From assembly GCA_949316495.1 (NCBI GenBank), contig OX439001.1:31696964-31760963 (forward strand): a DNA stretch of 64,000 bases, read 5' to 3'. Below, piece after piece: positions 11,030 to 22,219 of the stretch. This stretch comes from Amphiduros pacificus (lineage: Eukaryota; Annelida; Polychaeta; Phyllodocida; Hesionidae). Within the stretch, counting starts at the first letter, position 1, and every line of letters starts with the position of its first letter. The translations under genes and the position numbers were made by a program. The notes under the pieces were generated by a model, which was given only the letters and a program-made list of their open reading frames with translations, searched no databases and had not been told where the DNA came from.

Positions 11030-11835
11030 CTATGGAAAATATTTCAGTGACTGCGACTCACTTCTGAATCGAAAAAAAAAACTACACCGAGAAGATTTGA
11101 TAAGTTTTGCGAGAAGTTTCCTTACTGCATCTCGAATTCCTTGCTGTTAGATCTTACAGAGGCCCACTGGCTTACCGACAGGGGTGAAAGAGCCCTCTGG
11201 TGAAATAATTATTTACCATAGTCGTTGTAACGGGTTGTGTTGGTTAAGTCTAAACCTTTTATTTTACCGTCAGCTAGAGATCTTAATCCAGTGAAGTGAA
11301 GAAAGAATCGCTGAAGGGATTTCCCACGCTCCACAAGCAGTAGTGAATGTGCATGGGTAATTGTGGTAAGTTTTACCATTGCAGAGTAATAAGATCAACC
11401 ACTCGATGTTCGCTCATCATTGGGGGAAAGACATCCAAAAATACTTTGGCTCTCTGACAAAAATGTCACTCTCAGACATCCACCGAGTAAAATATATTTT
11501 GAAAAGCAATGATGTAAGTTGATTGCAGATTACTGTACATCACCTGCACTGTGAAGAAAAAAGATCATAGAAGAAAAAAGTAATATTTGTTATACGCCAG
11601 TTTCAGCAGAATCCCAAGGTTAACAAATGCAATATGTAGACTAGATATATGAATCACAGTGAATATGGACTAAATAGGGATCTCTATTTAGTCTATGCAG
11701 TGACATAATAACACTGAGGGGCTCAGTATGGGTGACATTCTTGTAGTTTATTCCTGAGTATCATAATTCTTTTAAACAGTGTAAACAGTGCAAAAGGGGT
11801 TCAAGTAAAATTTGATTTCTTATACTCAGTTTCAT
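11030..11835. other. Intergenic, nothing recognised
   Basis: Slightly less AT-rich than its surroundings, but no open frame or structure can be supported. Confidence 0.35.
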
Positions 11836-12686
11836 TTATACCCAAAGCCATCGGTAAAATAGACTTGAAATCCACTGTTTCTAGAAACAACACGCACTGC
11901 CCTTCATATGGAAGTTTCCCCAGTAAATAAACTCGACCTCCGACGATCAACTCTTGCAATTCTGACCCATGTCACTACCTTTCCTAATCATAATGTCTAT
12001 AAATACAAATCCTTGTGCATTCTGTACAGTTTTTTCTTCATTTTTTTACCCGATATCAAACTTGACAACAAGAAATGGCATTTAGGAGATTCCAAGTGAT
12101 GACGTCCAGGCCTTGACATAAAGAGAAAAATGTTGGTTGCCCAGTTGGGCCACCAGAGCATGAGAAGTGGTGGCCCAAAGTTTCTAAGGATAATAGGATA
12201 TATGATACAATAAAGAACATTGTACATAAGGCTGTACATAAGGCTGCCCAACTGGGCCACTACAACAGAGCATTCACTGGCCCGAATAGAGGATCTCGTG
12301 GCCCCGGGCCACTGGGCCAGTGCGTATGTCAAGCCCTGACGTCATGGAAACGCAAAGGGAGAAACTTCCTATGATGTCATAAGCACCACAACGTTGTGGA
12401 GTTTCCAGATTGTTGCTGTCACTCCCGTGAATAACCTGACCCACTTTCATGTGTTTGCGCAAATTCGTAAACAATGGCCAAACGATGCTGAGATCAAGAA
12501 AAAACAAAGAAATATTTTCAAACAAGGCTGACATCTTATGTTTATATAAAAGGTACATAATTGTTTGATTGTTAGTTGCCGGAAATCGAGTTCTTCCATA
12601 GTCGTGGCTTAAATATGAAGGGCAGTGCAAGGTATTTCTAGAAACAGCAAATTTCAAGTCTATTTTGACGCTGTCTTTGGGTAAAT
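11836..12686. mobile_element. Element with ~75-bp inverted arms and a nested hAT-like MITE
   Basis: Arm 11836-11912 (ACCCAAAG ... TAGACTTGAAAT ... CACTGCCCTTCATAT) is repeated in inverse at 12611-12686 with only scattered changes. The middle holds the small element at 12111-12340. The open frame running leftward from 12693 is a product of these repeats and has no domain. Confidence 0.6.
12111..12340. mobile_element. Short hAT-like MITE (about 230 bp)
   Basis: The ends are CAGGCCTTGACATA and TATGTCAAGCCCTG, with GCCCAGTTGGGCCAC blocks in inverse near each end, matching 2881 and 5459. The flanks read ACGTC on both sides, which is shorter than the usual 8-bp hAT duplication; the local TGACGTCA palindrome makes the true border uncertain. 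Confidence 0.7.
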
Positions 12687-13035
12687 TTAACAAGTCATGT
12701 TTTGAATATAAAAAAACCAGTTAATGAATTCTACCTGTATCATGCTATTATGATTATAAAGCCTCGTCACAGGGGCTAAATGTTAAATGATCCTACTGGA
12801 GGAGGGACAACCGTGGTATTAAGAAATAATTACAAAATATATTTATGTGGCAAATATATTTCATTTACTCTGACTATAAATGCGGAAACCAAACAAGAAA
12901 TACATGAAAATTAGTGGAAATTTTATGGTCTTAACAATCTTGATTGCCCAGGATGATATTGGTTGACACCTTCATATGTGTTACAGGTAGAATACATTGA
13001 ACATCATTTACTTAATATATATATTATGAATTCTT

Positions 13036-13217
<182 letters not shown>

Positions 13218-13267
13218 TATATCAGTGGTCTTGTACTTTGTAGTTACTAGTCCCTGAATGCTACAAG

Positions 13268-14931
13268 ATGTCTCACTCCAAGTCTGCAAGCCGCCCAGCC
13301 TTGACTAGGTCCTTATCAGAGAGGGCCTCCACAAGAGCATTTAAAGATGATTCCTACTCGTCACACTTACTGAAGGGACTACACAAGGCCTATCTTGGTC
13401 AGCATCTCTGTGACATCACACTATTGTCAAGGGGGGTTGCCATCAAGGCTCACAGAGTTGTCCTGGCTGCTTTCAGCTCCTACTTTGAGGCAATGTTTGA
13501 TTTTAAAGGAGAGGATATTCCTCACACAGTTGATATGTCTGAAATAGAAAGCTCTCTCTTGATGGACCTTATTAACTTTGCCTACACAGGTGAGATAGCG
13601 ATATCTGGAGAGAACGTGCAAGAACTGCTGATGGCTGCCAGCTTTCTAAGTGTTCAGTTACTCATGAGTAGCTGCTGTCAGTTCATTAGTGATAATATGG
13701 ATCCCAGTAATTGCTTGAGCATTGCCTCCTTTGCTTCTGCAGCAGACTTTATGGGAAGTAAAGAGGTCTATCAGAAAGCAAGGGACTATGCTGTCCTTTA
13801 TTTTAAAGACATCATCCGAGAGCAGGACTTTTTGGAAAGTAGCACAAGTGTGATATTAGATGTTATCAATGATAAAAGTCTAATGGTCACTGAAGGCAGT
13901 GACATACCTTCTCCCGCCAGACAAGAAGAACTTATCTGCAAAGCCTTGATGAGACACATAGAGCATAATATAGAGGAAAGAGCTGAACTCCTCCCCCAGG
14001 TTCTGCAAACAGTAAGATTACCATTACTTTGGCCTGAAATAAGTAACCAAATAGAGGAGAGTGTGGCAGCTCTAGAAAGGCCCAACATTATGGAGGAATG
14101 CCAAAATATATTTGTTCTGGCAAGAGAATTGCACTCTACTTCACCTCAGGATATATTCAGTGAGAAGGATCCAATATGGGCAAGAGCCAGAGGTGGTGCC
14201 TGTGAGATCAATTTATTTATTTTAATTTATTTTACTTTAGGAAGATATACGCACAACCATTTCTTGAATTATTACATGAATGTTTATTTTAAGTATTTTA
14301 ATTTCTAACCACATGTCAATTATGTTATTGTAGTCTTAGAATTTTCTGAAGGACCCAAATATGCCCATGGATATGTAAACCCAGAAGTAGAATACTTCAC
14401 CCCGGAATTCCAAGACCAACATACTCATGTCAAAGGTGTCAAAATGTGGATTCGGCGTTGGGATGGCAGACCTTGCCTTGGAGGTATTATTAATATTGTT
14501 TTCTTCTTATCAATTGATATTGTTTGTGCCATTCTTTGTAAGTGTCATGTGTTGATATTATATTTTATTTGTTATTGATCTCATTTAAAGCTTTGCAAGT
14601 CTGGTACAGCGATGGATCGTCTGAGAAATATGGTGAGGAGACTTCAGAAGACAATGAATTCCACCTTGAAGATGATGAAAAGATCATTAAAATCATCCCA
14701 CAGACGGGCTGGATGATAGATAATCTGATCTTTATAACCAATAAGAATCGAACCTTTGGTCCATATGGCGGGGATGGAGGTGGTATCAAACTAGATGATG
14801 AACCACCTGAGGGATGCTATGGGCATCTAGCTAGCATCAGTGGTGCTGTGGTTGACACACAGGGTTCCCTGGGCATTACTTCTCTAAGTTTTATGTGGGC
14901 ATATTACCCTTATTTAAAAAAGGATCAATAA
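13268..14931 (+). CDS. BTB-BACK protein with C-terminal jacalin-like lectin domain, three exons
   Basis: Seen: exons 13268-14192, 14334-14483 and 14591-14931 join in matching phase 1 into 471 codons with GT/AG borders (introns of 141 and 107 bp). Residues about 27-140 are a BTB domain (LCDITL, AHRVVLAAFSSYFEAMF, LINFAYTGEI); about 145-290 are a BACK domain (FASAADFMGSKEVYQKARDY and onward). Exons 2-3 give a beta-rich domain with jacalin-fold features: GVKMWIRRWDGRP, LQVWYSDGSSEKYG, IDNLIFITNKNRTFGPYGG, SGAVVDTQGSLGI and a final LSFMWAYYP. Known: BTB-BACK proteins usually bind cullin-3 and recruit targets for ubiquitination through C-terminal kelch repeats; jacalin-like folds often bind mannose or other glycans, though many only bind protein. 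Inferred: a cytosolic CUL3 adaptor whose substrate-binding part is a lectin-type fold. The ATG is preceded by a possible acceptor (TACTTTGTAG, about 13234-13243). I know no named vertebrate counterpart. Confidence 0.9.
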
Positions 14932-17100
14932 CTTGTATGCAAAAATTAATCTCCAAAATATATTGATAAAATTTCCAATCCCATATATAGCTACTCTGTA
15001 GTATAATTACAGTATTTGGACAGTGCCCTGTTTGATAAACAAAGTTGCGTTCAATGCTTATAAGTATCATGAATAATCAAATAAATTTGTATAATCAGCA
15101 ATTTAGCATCAAACCATTTGATATACCAAACCATTGAGAATCCTTCATATTTACTTTTGTAACAATCAGTATAAAAGTTGATAATTTTGGTCACTTTTGT
15201 GCTTAAGATAAAGCAATGGTGATATTTTATGGAAATTCTATTGTGTATGTAATGTTGATCTAGTATAATTACATTAATATCAATAAACCTTACACCAAAA
15301 TTATTGTTTATCTCATCACTTTAGTAGCAATTTTACTTTGCAGAAAAATAATTTAATTAGGTTTTCTGGAAGTGTTCATCAAAAAAGAGTTAAACACTTT
15401 TTACTCAGGACCAAAACATTAATTGGGACTAGATGTTGTGGTTTAGCTATTTATAACCATGCTCTTGTGGCAAATTCTAGAACAGGATAGACAGAGGGCA
15501 GCACCAGCCAAATGAACAAATGGTTGCCATGGCACCTTTATATATTTGTGTAATCCAATTACTATCATAATTACTGTGTTGATATATTGAGATAGAAATT
15601 AAGGAAGCAATTAATATCCCACATGTTCTTCAGTTCTTCAGAATAAATATTATGAGGCAAGGAATTTTGGAAAGATAAAGTTGGGAAACAAAAACAATTT
15701 TGAGTGCATTTTTATATAGCAACAAATTTCAGTGGTGAACCATACAAGTAGGAATATATGAATGTTTTTTTGCTTTTCTTCGGCCTTTACACTCAATCCC
15801 CATTGTTATCAGATAATAGAATAATTTCAAATCTTAAATGAGTGGCTGCAAGCTTCCTTCACTTAAAATCTGTTTGGGCAGATAGTATACACCTACACCA
15901 CTTTATATACTTCGAGTAAGTTTGCCTCCAACATTGAGCTAAACCTGAAGCATGTTTTACATACCAAGAGAGACCGTATAGTTTTTACCAAGGCTACAAA
16001 TTTCTGTTATGTTGCTCATAACCAGATGCCACTGATGCTGATCATCCTGCTTACCAGGTGGCATAGAATGAGGTACTGGATTGACCAATATCAGATTATG
16101 TTATAAAGGTAAATTAGATCAGTATTTCAGTGCCATTCAGTTTATACCAATCCATATAGCATTTCCAGAGAGATTACATATAGTGCTATTTAGAGTATAT
16201 AAATATTTGATAAGTTCACCAGGTAAAAGGTTAAATAAGTCTCCTTGTATGATGTAAGACTGGAGGCATTTGCTGCATACCAGCAAACCAACCTCCTAGA
16301 GATAAATCTGCCTATAGGGGGCACCACACTGCTATGATCTAATGATGAGATGATTGTTATAAAATGAGTGTGATTAATATAATGAAGGAGACCAGCTTAT
16401 CTTGATCACTGGAATTTTAGGACTAATTATGCTTAATTATGCTTACATAGCTTAAGTATTTATAGCATTGGAAAAAACGGTAGTGTCATATATGTACTAA
16501 ATATGCCTTTCCAATCTTGTACATCATACACTAGGTGTCGCCACACGTTCCAGTGAGTCAAATATTAACAGTACTGAGAAGCTCTCACTCATTTCCCATT
16601 TATTTAGACTAGAATCCACAAAATTGAACAAACTTTAATTTTATTTGTATTAAGATTCCATGAGGAATCTAAATATGTTGGTTTTGTACTGCTCTCTACA
16701 ATATTTGTTATCGTAAATGATCGTTAATCGTGACTGTGCTGTCAGGAAGAAATGACAACTGAGAGCCTCGGAGCAACAATTTCAGATGACACAATGGTTA
16801 CAAACAACCCCCCTTCAAAGCTTCAGCTGGGAAACAATGACAGAAAAAGCCTTTGATAATAAAATTGGTCCAAAATTCAAATGATTTTGGATGACAATCG
16901 TGTGAAAGCGTATGCTTGTCTGACTGAAATTACATGACCAACTCGTCACCTTGGTGTCAGATTATTCTTTCTCCAAAAACAAGTTGAGAAAAAAAACATG
17001 AATAAATAAATAAATTATCAATATAAAATCATGTTATTTCGAATTCCATATTTAATATTTTCAATTAACAGAATAAGTCCTTCATGAAAGATCGAGATAT
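14932..17100. other. 3' UTR and intergenic sequence
   Basis: Nothing beyond the candidate polyadenylation signals can be recognised. It is AT-rich with only short open frames. Confidence 0.4.
15282..15287 (+). terminator. Candidate polyadenylation signal of the BTB-jacalin gene
   Basis: AATAAA about 350 bp after the stop codon. Other near-matches exist closer to the gene (an AAATAAA near 15080), so which is used is unknown. Confidence 0.35.
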
Positions 17101-20044
17101 TCCCTACCTTGGTGCAACGTCACGGGTCACGTGACTTCCCTCGCGACCACGGCGGCCATATTGGAGCCGCTGAAAACAAACTGAACACACCTATTGCACA
17201 CAGAGAGAACTTACAAATTTATCACCGTTTATTGCACTCAGCTTTGACCCAAATGTCGTATGGCTATCAAGATCACCTCAATATTATTACAAATTATGCT
17301 TTGCGGGTCGAGTACGGAACAAAACCATCCATCCATTACGCAACACGAGGTCGTCATTTTGAAAAGCTTCAAAACAAAACATAAAGAATATCAGACGTAG
17401 CAGATTGATTTTAATTGCGTTTTAAATGATATATAAAGGTATTTACCTAATATTATCACAAATTTGCTTTGAAGGTCAAGAACAGAACAAAAACATCCAT
17501 CCATTTCACATGCATTACGCAATACTAGCGTGAAAGCATTTCTGTCAAGACGAAATGCCCTTGAAGTGCAAAATTGTGAACGCTGATAATTGGTATCAGT
17601 GAAATTTTACTAATTTTCACACCACTGAATGGGAAGACATCAAAGGCAGAATTGAATGGTGCGATATAATTAAATAATAATTTTAATTTTGACACACATA
17701 AAAGTAAAACGTAAATACGATGTTCGTGACGTAGCGGATCCATTGGCCAGGTGACTCACAAGTCATATGATCATTGACTTTGCAGATTTGCCAGATTTGA
17801 TATTTTAATTGCATTTTAAATGATAAATAAAGGTATTTACCCAATATTAACACAAAATATGCTTTGCAGGTCAAGAACAGAACAAAACCATCCATTATTG
17901 TGCAATACATTAATATTTCAATGCGAGTTAATCGTTTTCGCGCTAAAAACAAGAGCCTCTTCCCGTCACTTCCGCCTTTCAAAATTGCGACCACGTGTTG
18001 CGTTGATGATTTACAGCCGATGGAGTGCTATAAACGATAATAATTAAAAACGATATAATGAATATCTATGGCTTTATAATAAACAAAGAAATATTCTACC
18101 ACGTGTTAGTTTTGACGCTAAGATCAAGGACGTCATGTACATCGTATTAAGTTCTACATCGTGGAGAAATTCTCGACCTGCGAAGCATAATTTTTTATAA
18201 TATTAAGGTATTTGTAAATACCTTATCATATACTTATTATACTTGTATCAGTGAAATTTGACTAATTTTCACACCACTGAATTTAATTTTAATAGACATA
18301 GAAGTAAAACGTAAATACGATGTCCGTGACATAGCAGATCGATTGGCCATGTGACTCACAAGTCATGTGATCATTGACTTTGCAGATTTGCCAGAGAATT
18401 GCGTTTTAAATGATAAATAAAAATATATACCCAATATTAACACAAAATACGCTTTGCAGGTCGAGAACAGAACAAAACCATTACGCAATACGAGGTCGTC
18501 ATTTTAAAAAGCGGGAGTGACGGGGACAAGCTCTTATTTTTCACTGAGTCTAGATGCAGCCAGATGGCATGCGCCGTGTCAATCGTCGATGTATATATAT
18601 ATAATAAAGGCATTAATTTATTATATATATACATTGACGTCATATTGGCCCCACCCACTCCCCACAAATTTGTTGCTTCTGGACTCAGTGTTATTTTTGG
18701 CACAAAAACAATTGGAGTGGATTAACTCGCATTGAAATATTAATATATTGCGCAATGATGGATCCCTGGCATCTCCTCGTGAATTGAATTGTGCGATATA
18801 ATCAAATAATAAATTTCTGGGCATATTTGGAGAGAAACAGCTGAGAAATGTGTAGTACGTCTTGTCTTGTCAATGGTTGCTAAGCGTTTGTTTTCAGCGG
18901 CCAGTGGCTCGCGCTCTTGTTGCCAAGCTGTGAAATCACGTGATGCACTGAGTGACCCGGATACTCCCGGTCGAGAATAGGTGCTGTACAAAAATCTTCT
19001 TAGCAACCAGAGCGCGAGCCACTGGCCGCTGAAAACAAACGCGTAGCAACCATTGACAAGACAAGACGTACTACACATTTCTCAGCTGTTTCTCTCCAAA
19101 TATGCCCAGAAATTTATTATTTAATTATATCGCACAATTCAATTCTATACAGTCTTTGATTTCTTTCCACTCAGTGGTGTGAAAACTAACAAAATTTCAC
19201 TGATGGCAATTATCAGCGTTCACAGTATTGATCTTCAAGGGCATTTCGTCTTTGAGTCATGTCTTCCCGTTTTGACAGAAATGCTTTTAATTGCATTTTA
19301 AATGATAAATAAAGGTATTTACCCAATATTATCACGGGGATTTACGGCATATCGAGTGCTACATACGATAATAAATAAAAGCGATATAATTATAATACCT
19401 TTGCCTTATAATACACAAAGAAATATTGTAGACCTACCACGTGTTTGTTTTGAAGATCAAGGACGTCACGTACATCGTATTTACGTTTTACTTCTATGTC
19501 TATTAAAATAAAAATTATTATATCGCACAATTCAATTCTATTCCCTTTCGGCGGTGTGAAAATTAGTAAAATTTTACTGATACCAATTATCAGCGTTCAC
19601 AGTTTTGCATTTCGTCATTGTCTTCACTGCTTTGAGTCGTGTCTTCCATTTTTTTGAAAAGCATCAAAACAAAACATAAAGAATATTAGACGTAGCAGAT
19701 TGATTTTAATTGCGTTTTAAATGATGAATAAAGGTATTTACCCAATATTATCACATATTATGCTTTGCAGGTCGAGAACAGAACAAAACGATCCATTATT
19801 GAAAGCATGAAAACAAATATCGGATATGCGGACTACTGTCTATTCGTTATTTCTTTGTGCTTATAAAGCCAATGATATTAATTATATCGCTTTTAATTAT
19901 TATCGTTTATAGCACTCGATCGGCTGTAAATCGTCGTGATAATATTGGGTAAATACCTTTATTTATCATTTAAAACGCAATTAAAATCGATCCACGTGTG
20001 AAAGCATTTCATGACGACCTCGTGTTGCAATAGGTGTGTTCACT
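17100..20044. repeat. Nested cluster of one MITE-like family, both orientations
   Basis: A module containing AATTGCATTTTAAATGATAA, then GGTATTTACCCAATATTA, then GCTTTGCAGGTCGAGAACAG occurs near 17290, 17410, 17800, 18390, 19290 and 19700, and in inverse near 19935. Two further modules recur: CACGTG-containing TTCTACCACGTGTT, and ATCGCACAATTCAATTCTAT. The pieces are broken and reordered, as expected of repeated self-insertion. Scattered copies lie at 1-350 and 8630-8930. No transposase frame is seen; small open frames here do not match any family. Confidence 0.75.
18781..19145. repeat. Near-perfect hairpin with ~140-bp arms and ~85-bp spacer
   Basis: Arm 18781-18920 (GAATTGAATTGTGCGATATA ... 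GCGGCCAGTGGCTCGCGCTC) is repeated in inverse at 19005-19145 with only a handful of differences. The spacer holds TCACGTGAT. Arms this alike mean either recent origin or ongoing conversion between the arms. Confidence 0.9.
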
Positions 20045-20206
20045 TTGTTTTTGACATAATCATACATAAAATATGAATTATCACTTAAACAGTTGGGTAT
20101 TTAAAAAATCACATCTGAACGAGATTATGACCAAAAAGCAAAAAAATCTCAGACCTCTCCAGATCACCTATCTGGGCTTTGCCGATGGGTGATTGGAGAA
20201 CACTAT
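20045..20206. mobile_element. Right half of the 9-bp-duplication MITE, copy 3
   Basis: It matches the right halves of the copies at 4730-5174 and 62674-63132 and ends GGTGATTGGAGAACACTA. The left half is missing, and the join near 20045 abuts the MITE cluster. Confidence 0.75.
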
Positions 20207-20235
20207 CACTGTATCTTACTTCCTAGGACTCTTCC

Positions 20236-20264
20236 CCCCGCCCCCCCCCCCCCCCCCCCCCCCC
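20236..20264. repeat. Poly-C tract
   Basis: About 27 C residues, nearly uninterrupted, with a CGCCCC start. Its length is likely uncertain in the assembly. Confidence 0.9.
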
Positions 20265-20479
20265 TTTGTGCGTGATTGCTTAATGTAATCTACCAGGCCG
20301 TTCTTGCGTTTTTCATGTAACCTGTAGCAGAGCATATTGCAGGCTTTGTTGAGTGAAACAAAAATCTTGCAGGGACGACAATTTCTACTAGGAACTATAC
20401 TAGAAATTATACCACCATGGTTCTGACTAGTAATATACTGGATACCAGACAAGTCAGATGGACCAGAACCTATTCTACC

Positions 20480-21800
20480 ACTAACACCACTATGTACATA
20501 CAATTTACAAAATTTACAACAATCATGAGACCCAGAGGATAGTGATTTGTTTTGACCCAGCATATTGTCAGGGGAGCTGGGGAAACCGTTTCGGAGAGCC
20601 ACGCATCTACCAGTATCCATCTGGGAGAGAGACTTCTAGCTCGGCCAGGATGCTCATAATCTTCTCCATTAGGTGCTATTGTAGGCTCAAGGAAGGAACA
20701 GTTCAACAGGAAATGGCACATATCCTCCTCGCTTGAGTGGCATAGTTGACATGTGGTGTCAACTTGGTACTGGTTGGCTCACCAAGGGAGGTCTGCAGTA
20801 TGTATGAGCCTGTGAGAATCTTAGCTCTGTAGGCAGTCTGACCTAGGTTTCTGGGATCTGAAGTGGCAAGTTTCCATATCGGGTGTGTCAGCAGCCTCTG
20901 GTGCCCAGTCACCAGATACATCAGTGTGGATTTTTGGGAGGCATCATCTGTTAATGTGGCTAGCCAGTATGAGGCAACAACTTCCCTGACTTGTCTCTTT
21001 CACTTATCTAGGTTCCATGGGCTGCCCATGTACTCAATCACTGCCACTTTATACCTGTCTGCAACCTTCCTGAGACCTGTGAACCAGCTTTTTGAAGATT
21101 CTCCCTTGGTAAGTAGTTGGCGCATGGCAAGCTGACGGACAGGGTGCTTTGGCTGTAGGTGAGCAATTGTCCCGGCAAGACTATGCATTCTCATGTGGAG
21201 GACTGCTGTTGTTGGGATTGTGTAGGAGGTACACTGCTTCATTTGCCGTGTGTCTGGGCAGGGACTGTAGATCTCTGATAGGATTCCAGCAGGTCTATAT
21301 CTTTTATCATCATTTTTGTGGCTTCAAAGCAGTACATCATACTGGGCACTATGTATGCATCCACTATCTTCAGACTGACTGTCGGGTTTAGGCCATGCCA
21401 CCATGCAGGCCTATATGCATCATCGAGTAAGCAGTTCTCTGGCACAGCCTGGCTCGTTCTCTGACACATTCTTCCATTGAGTTTACTGTTGTATTTCTGG
21501 TGATCCCCAAGAGTGTAAAGCTGCTAACTGGTTTTGTGGGCTCCTCCTGGAAAAGTAGGGTTTCTGTGGGCTTTCTGTAGTTAAATACTGCCATGACAGT
21601 CTTGGCTGGGTGTAAGGTATAATGTTGCCTATCTGCATACGAGGTAGTCTGGTCTAGCATTTCCTTACAACTGTTGATATCTGTGGCCATCAGCAGAACA
21701 TCATCAGCATGTGTGGGGGTTCCTATTTGTGATGTACAAATTATGATTCCCAGTTGCTTCAGTATGTGTGCATCGCGGGGTTTATACAAGGCAGTCAAAT
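20480..21800 (-). mobile_element. LINE ORF2 remnant: reverse transcriptase core to C-terminal zinc knuckle
   Basis: Read leftward from 21798. First come the catalytic block PTHADDVLLMATD (the YADD box with His for Tyr) and YTLHPAKTVMAVFN, then thumb-type sequence (VDAYIVPSMMYCFEA), then a long C-terminal region ending in CQLCHSSEEDMCHFLLNC, a CCHC knuckle typical of several LINE clades. The reading moves between frames at about 21400-21470, 21240, 20920 and 20720, so at least three frameshifts have accumulated. The 5' part (endonuclease and start of the RT) is missing, cut near 21800. The clade cannot be set from this fragment. Confidence 0.85.
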
Positions 21801-22130
21801 TTATACATGGCTGTCGATTGCTCTATTTTTTTTATTACTTTTTTCCAGTCATAATAAAATTTGGCAGAAGTTGGCTAAAATGCCTCTGCCAAAATTATCA
21901 TATGCTGTATGCTGTATCAGCAAGCTGGGCCTGATATATGTGACAACGTGCGGGAAGATATTTCACAGTTCACAGTTCATTTTTCAATTTTTTTTCAGAA
22001 AATTTGACTTTGCGTTACATTTTAATAAAAAAACATATGACGCAATGCTTCAATTCTTTTCAAATTTTCAGGGATTACTACCAGGGGATATATATATTGC
22101 CACAAAAAATCCCAATGCAAAAAATATAAT
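21801..22130. other. AT-rich spacer, nothing recognised
   Basis: Open frames are present but have no family features; they are probably by chance. Confidence 0.35.
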
Positions 22131-22219
22131 TTAAAGGTGCAAAAAAAATTGTTGAAATTGGACTTTGAAAAAAAAACCAATATTATATATTCTGCAATTA
22201 AAAATAATTATGAGAGCTA

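Noticed and set aside
14193-14308. Unspliced continuation of BTB exon 1
   Set aside because: The reading leaves family sequence at a GT donor, and the next exons continue in phase with a jacalin-like domain.
17109-17384. 91-codon frame with a GC-rich start
   Set aside because: It runs straight into copies of the MITE-like family, so it is repeat sequence.
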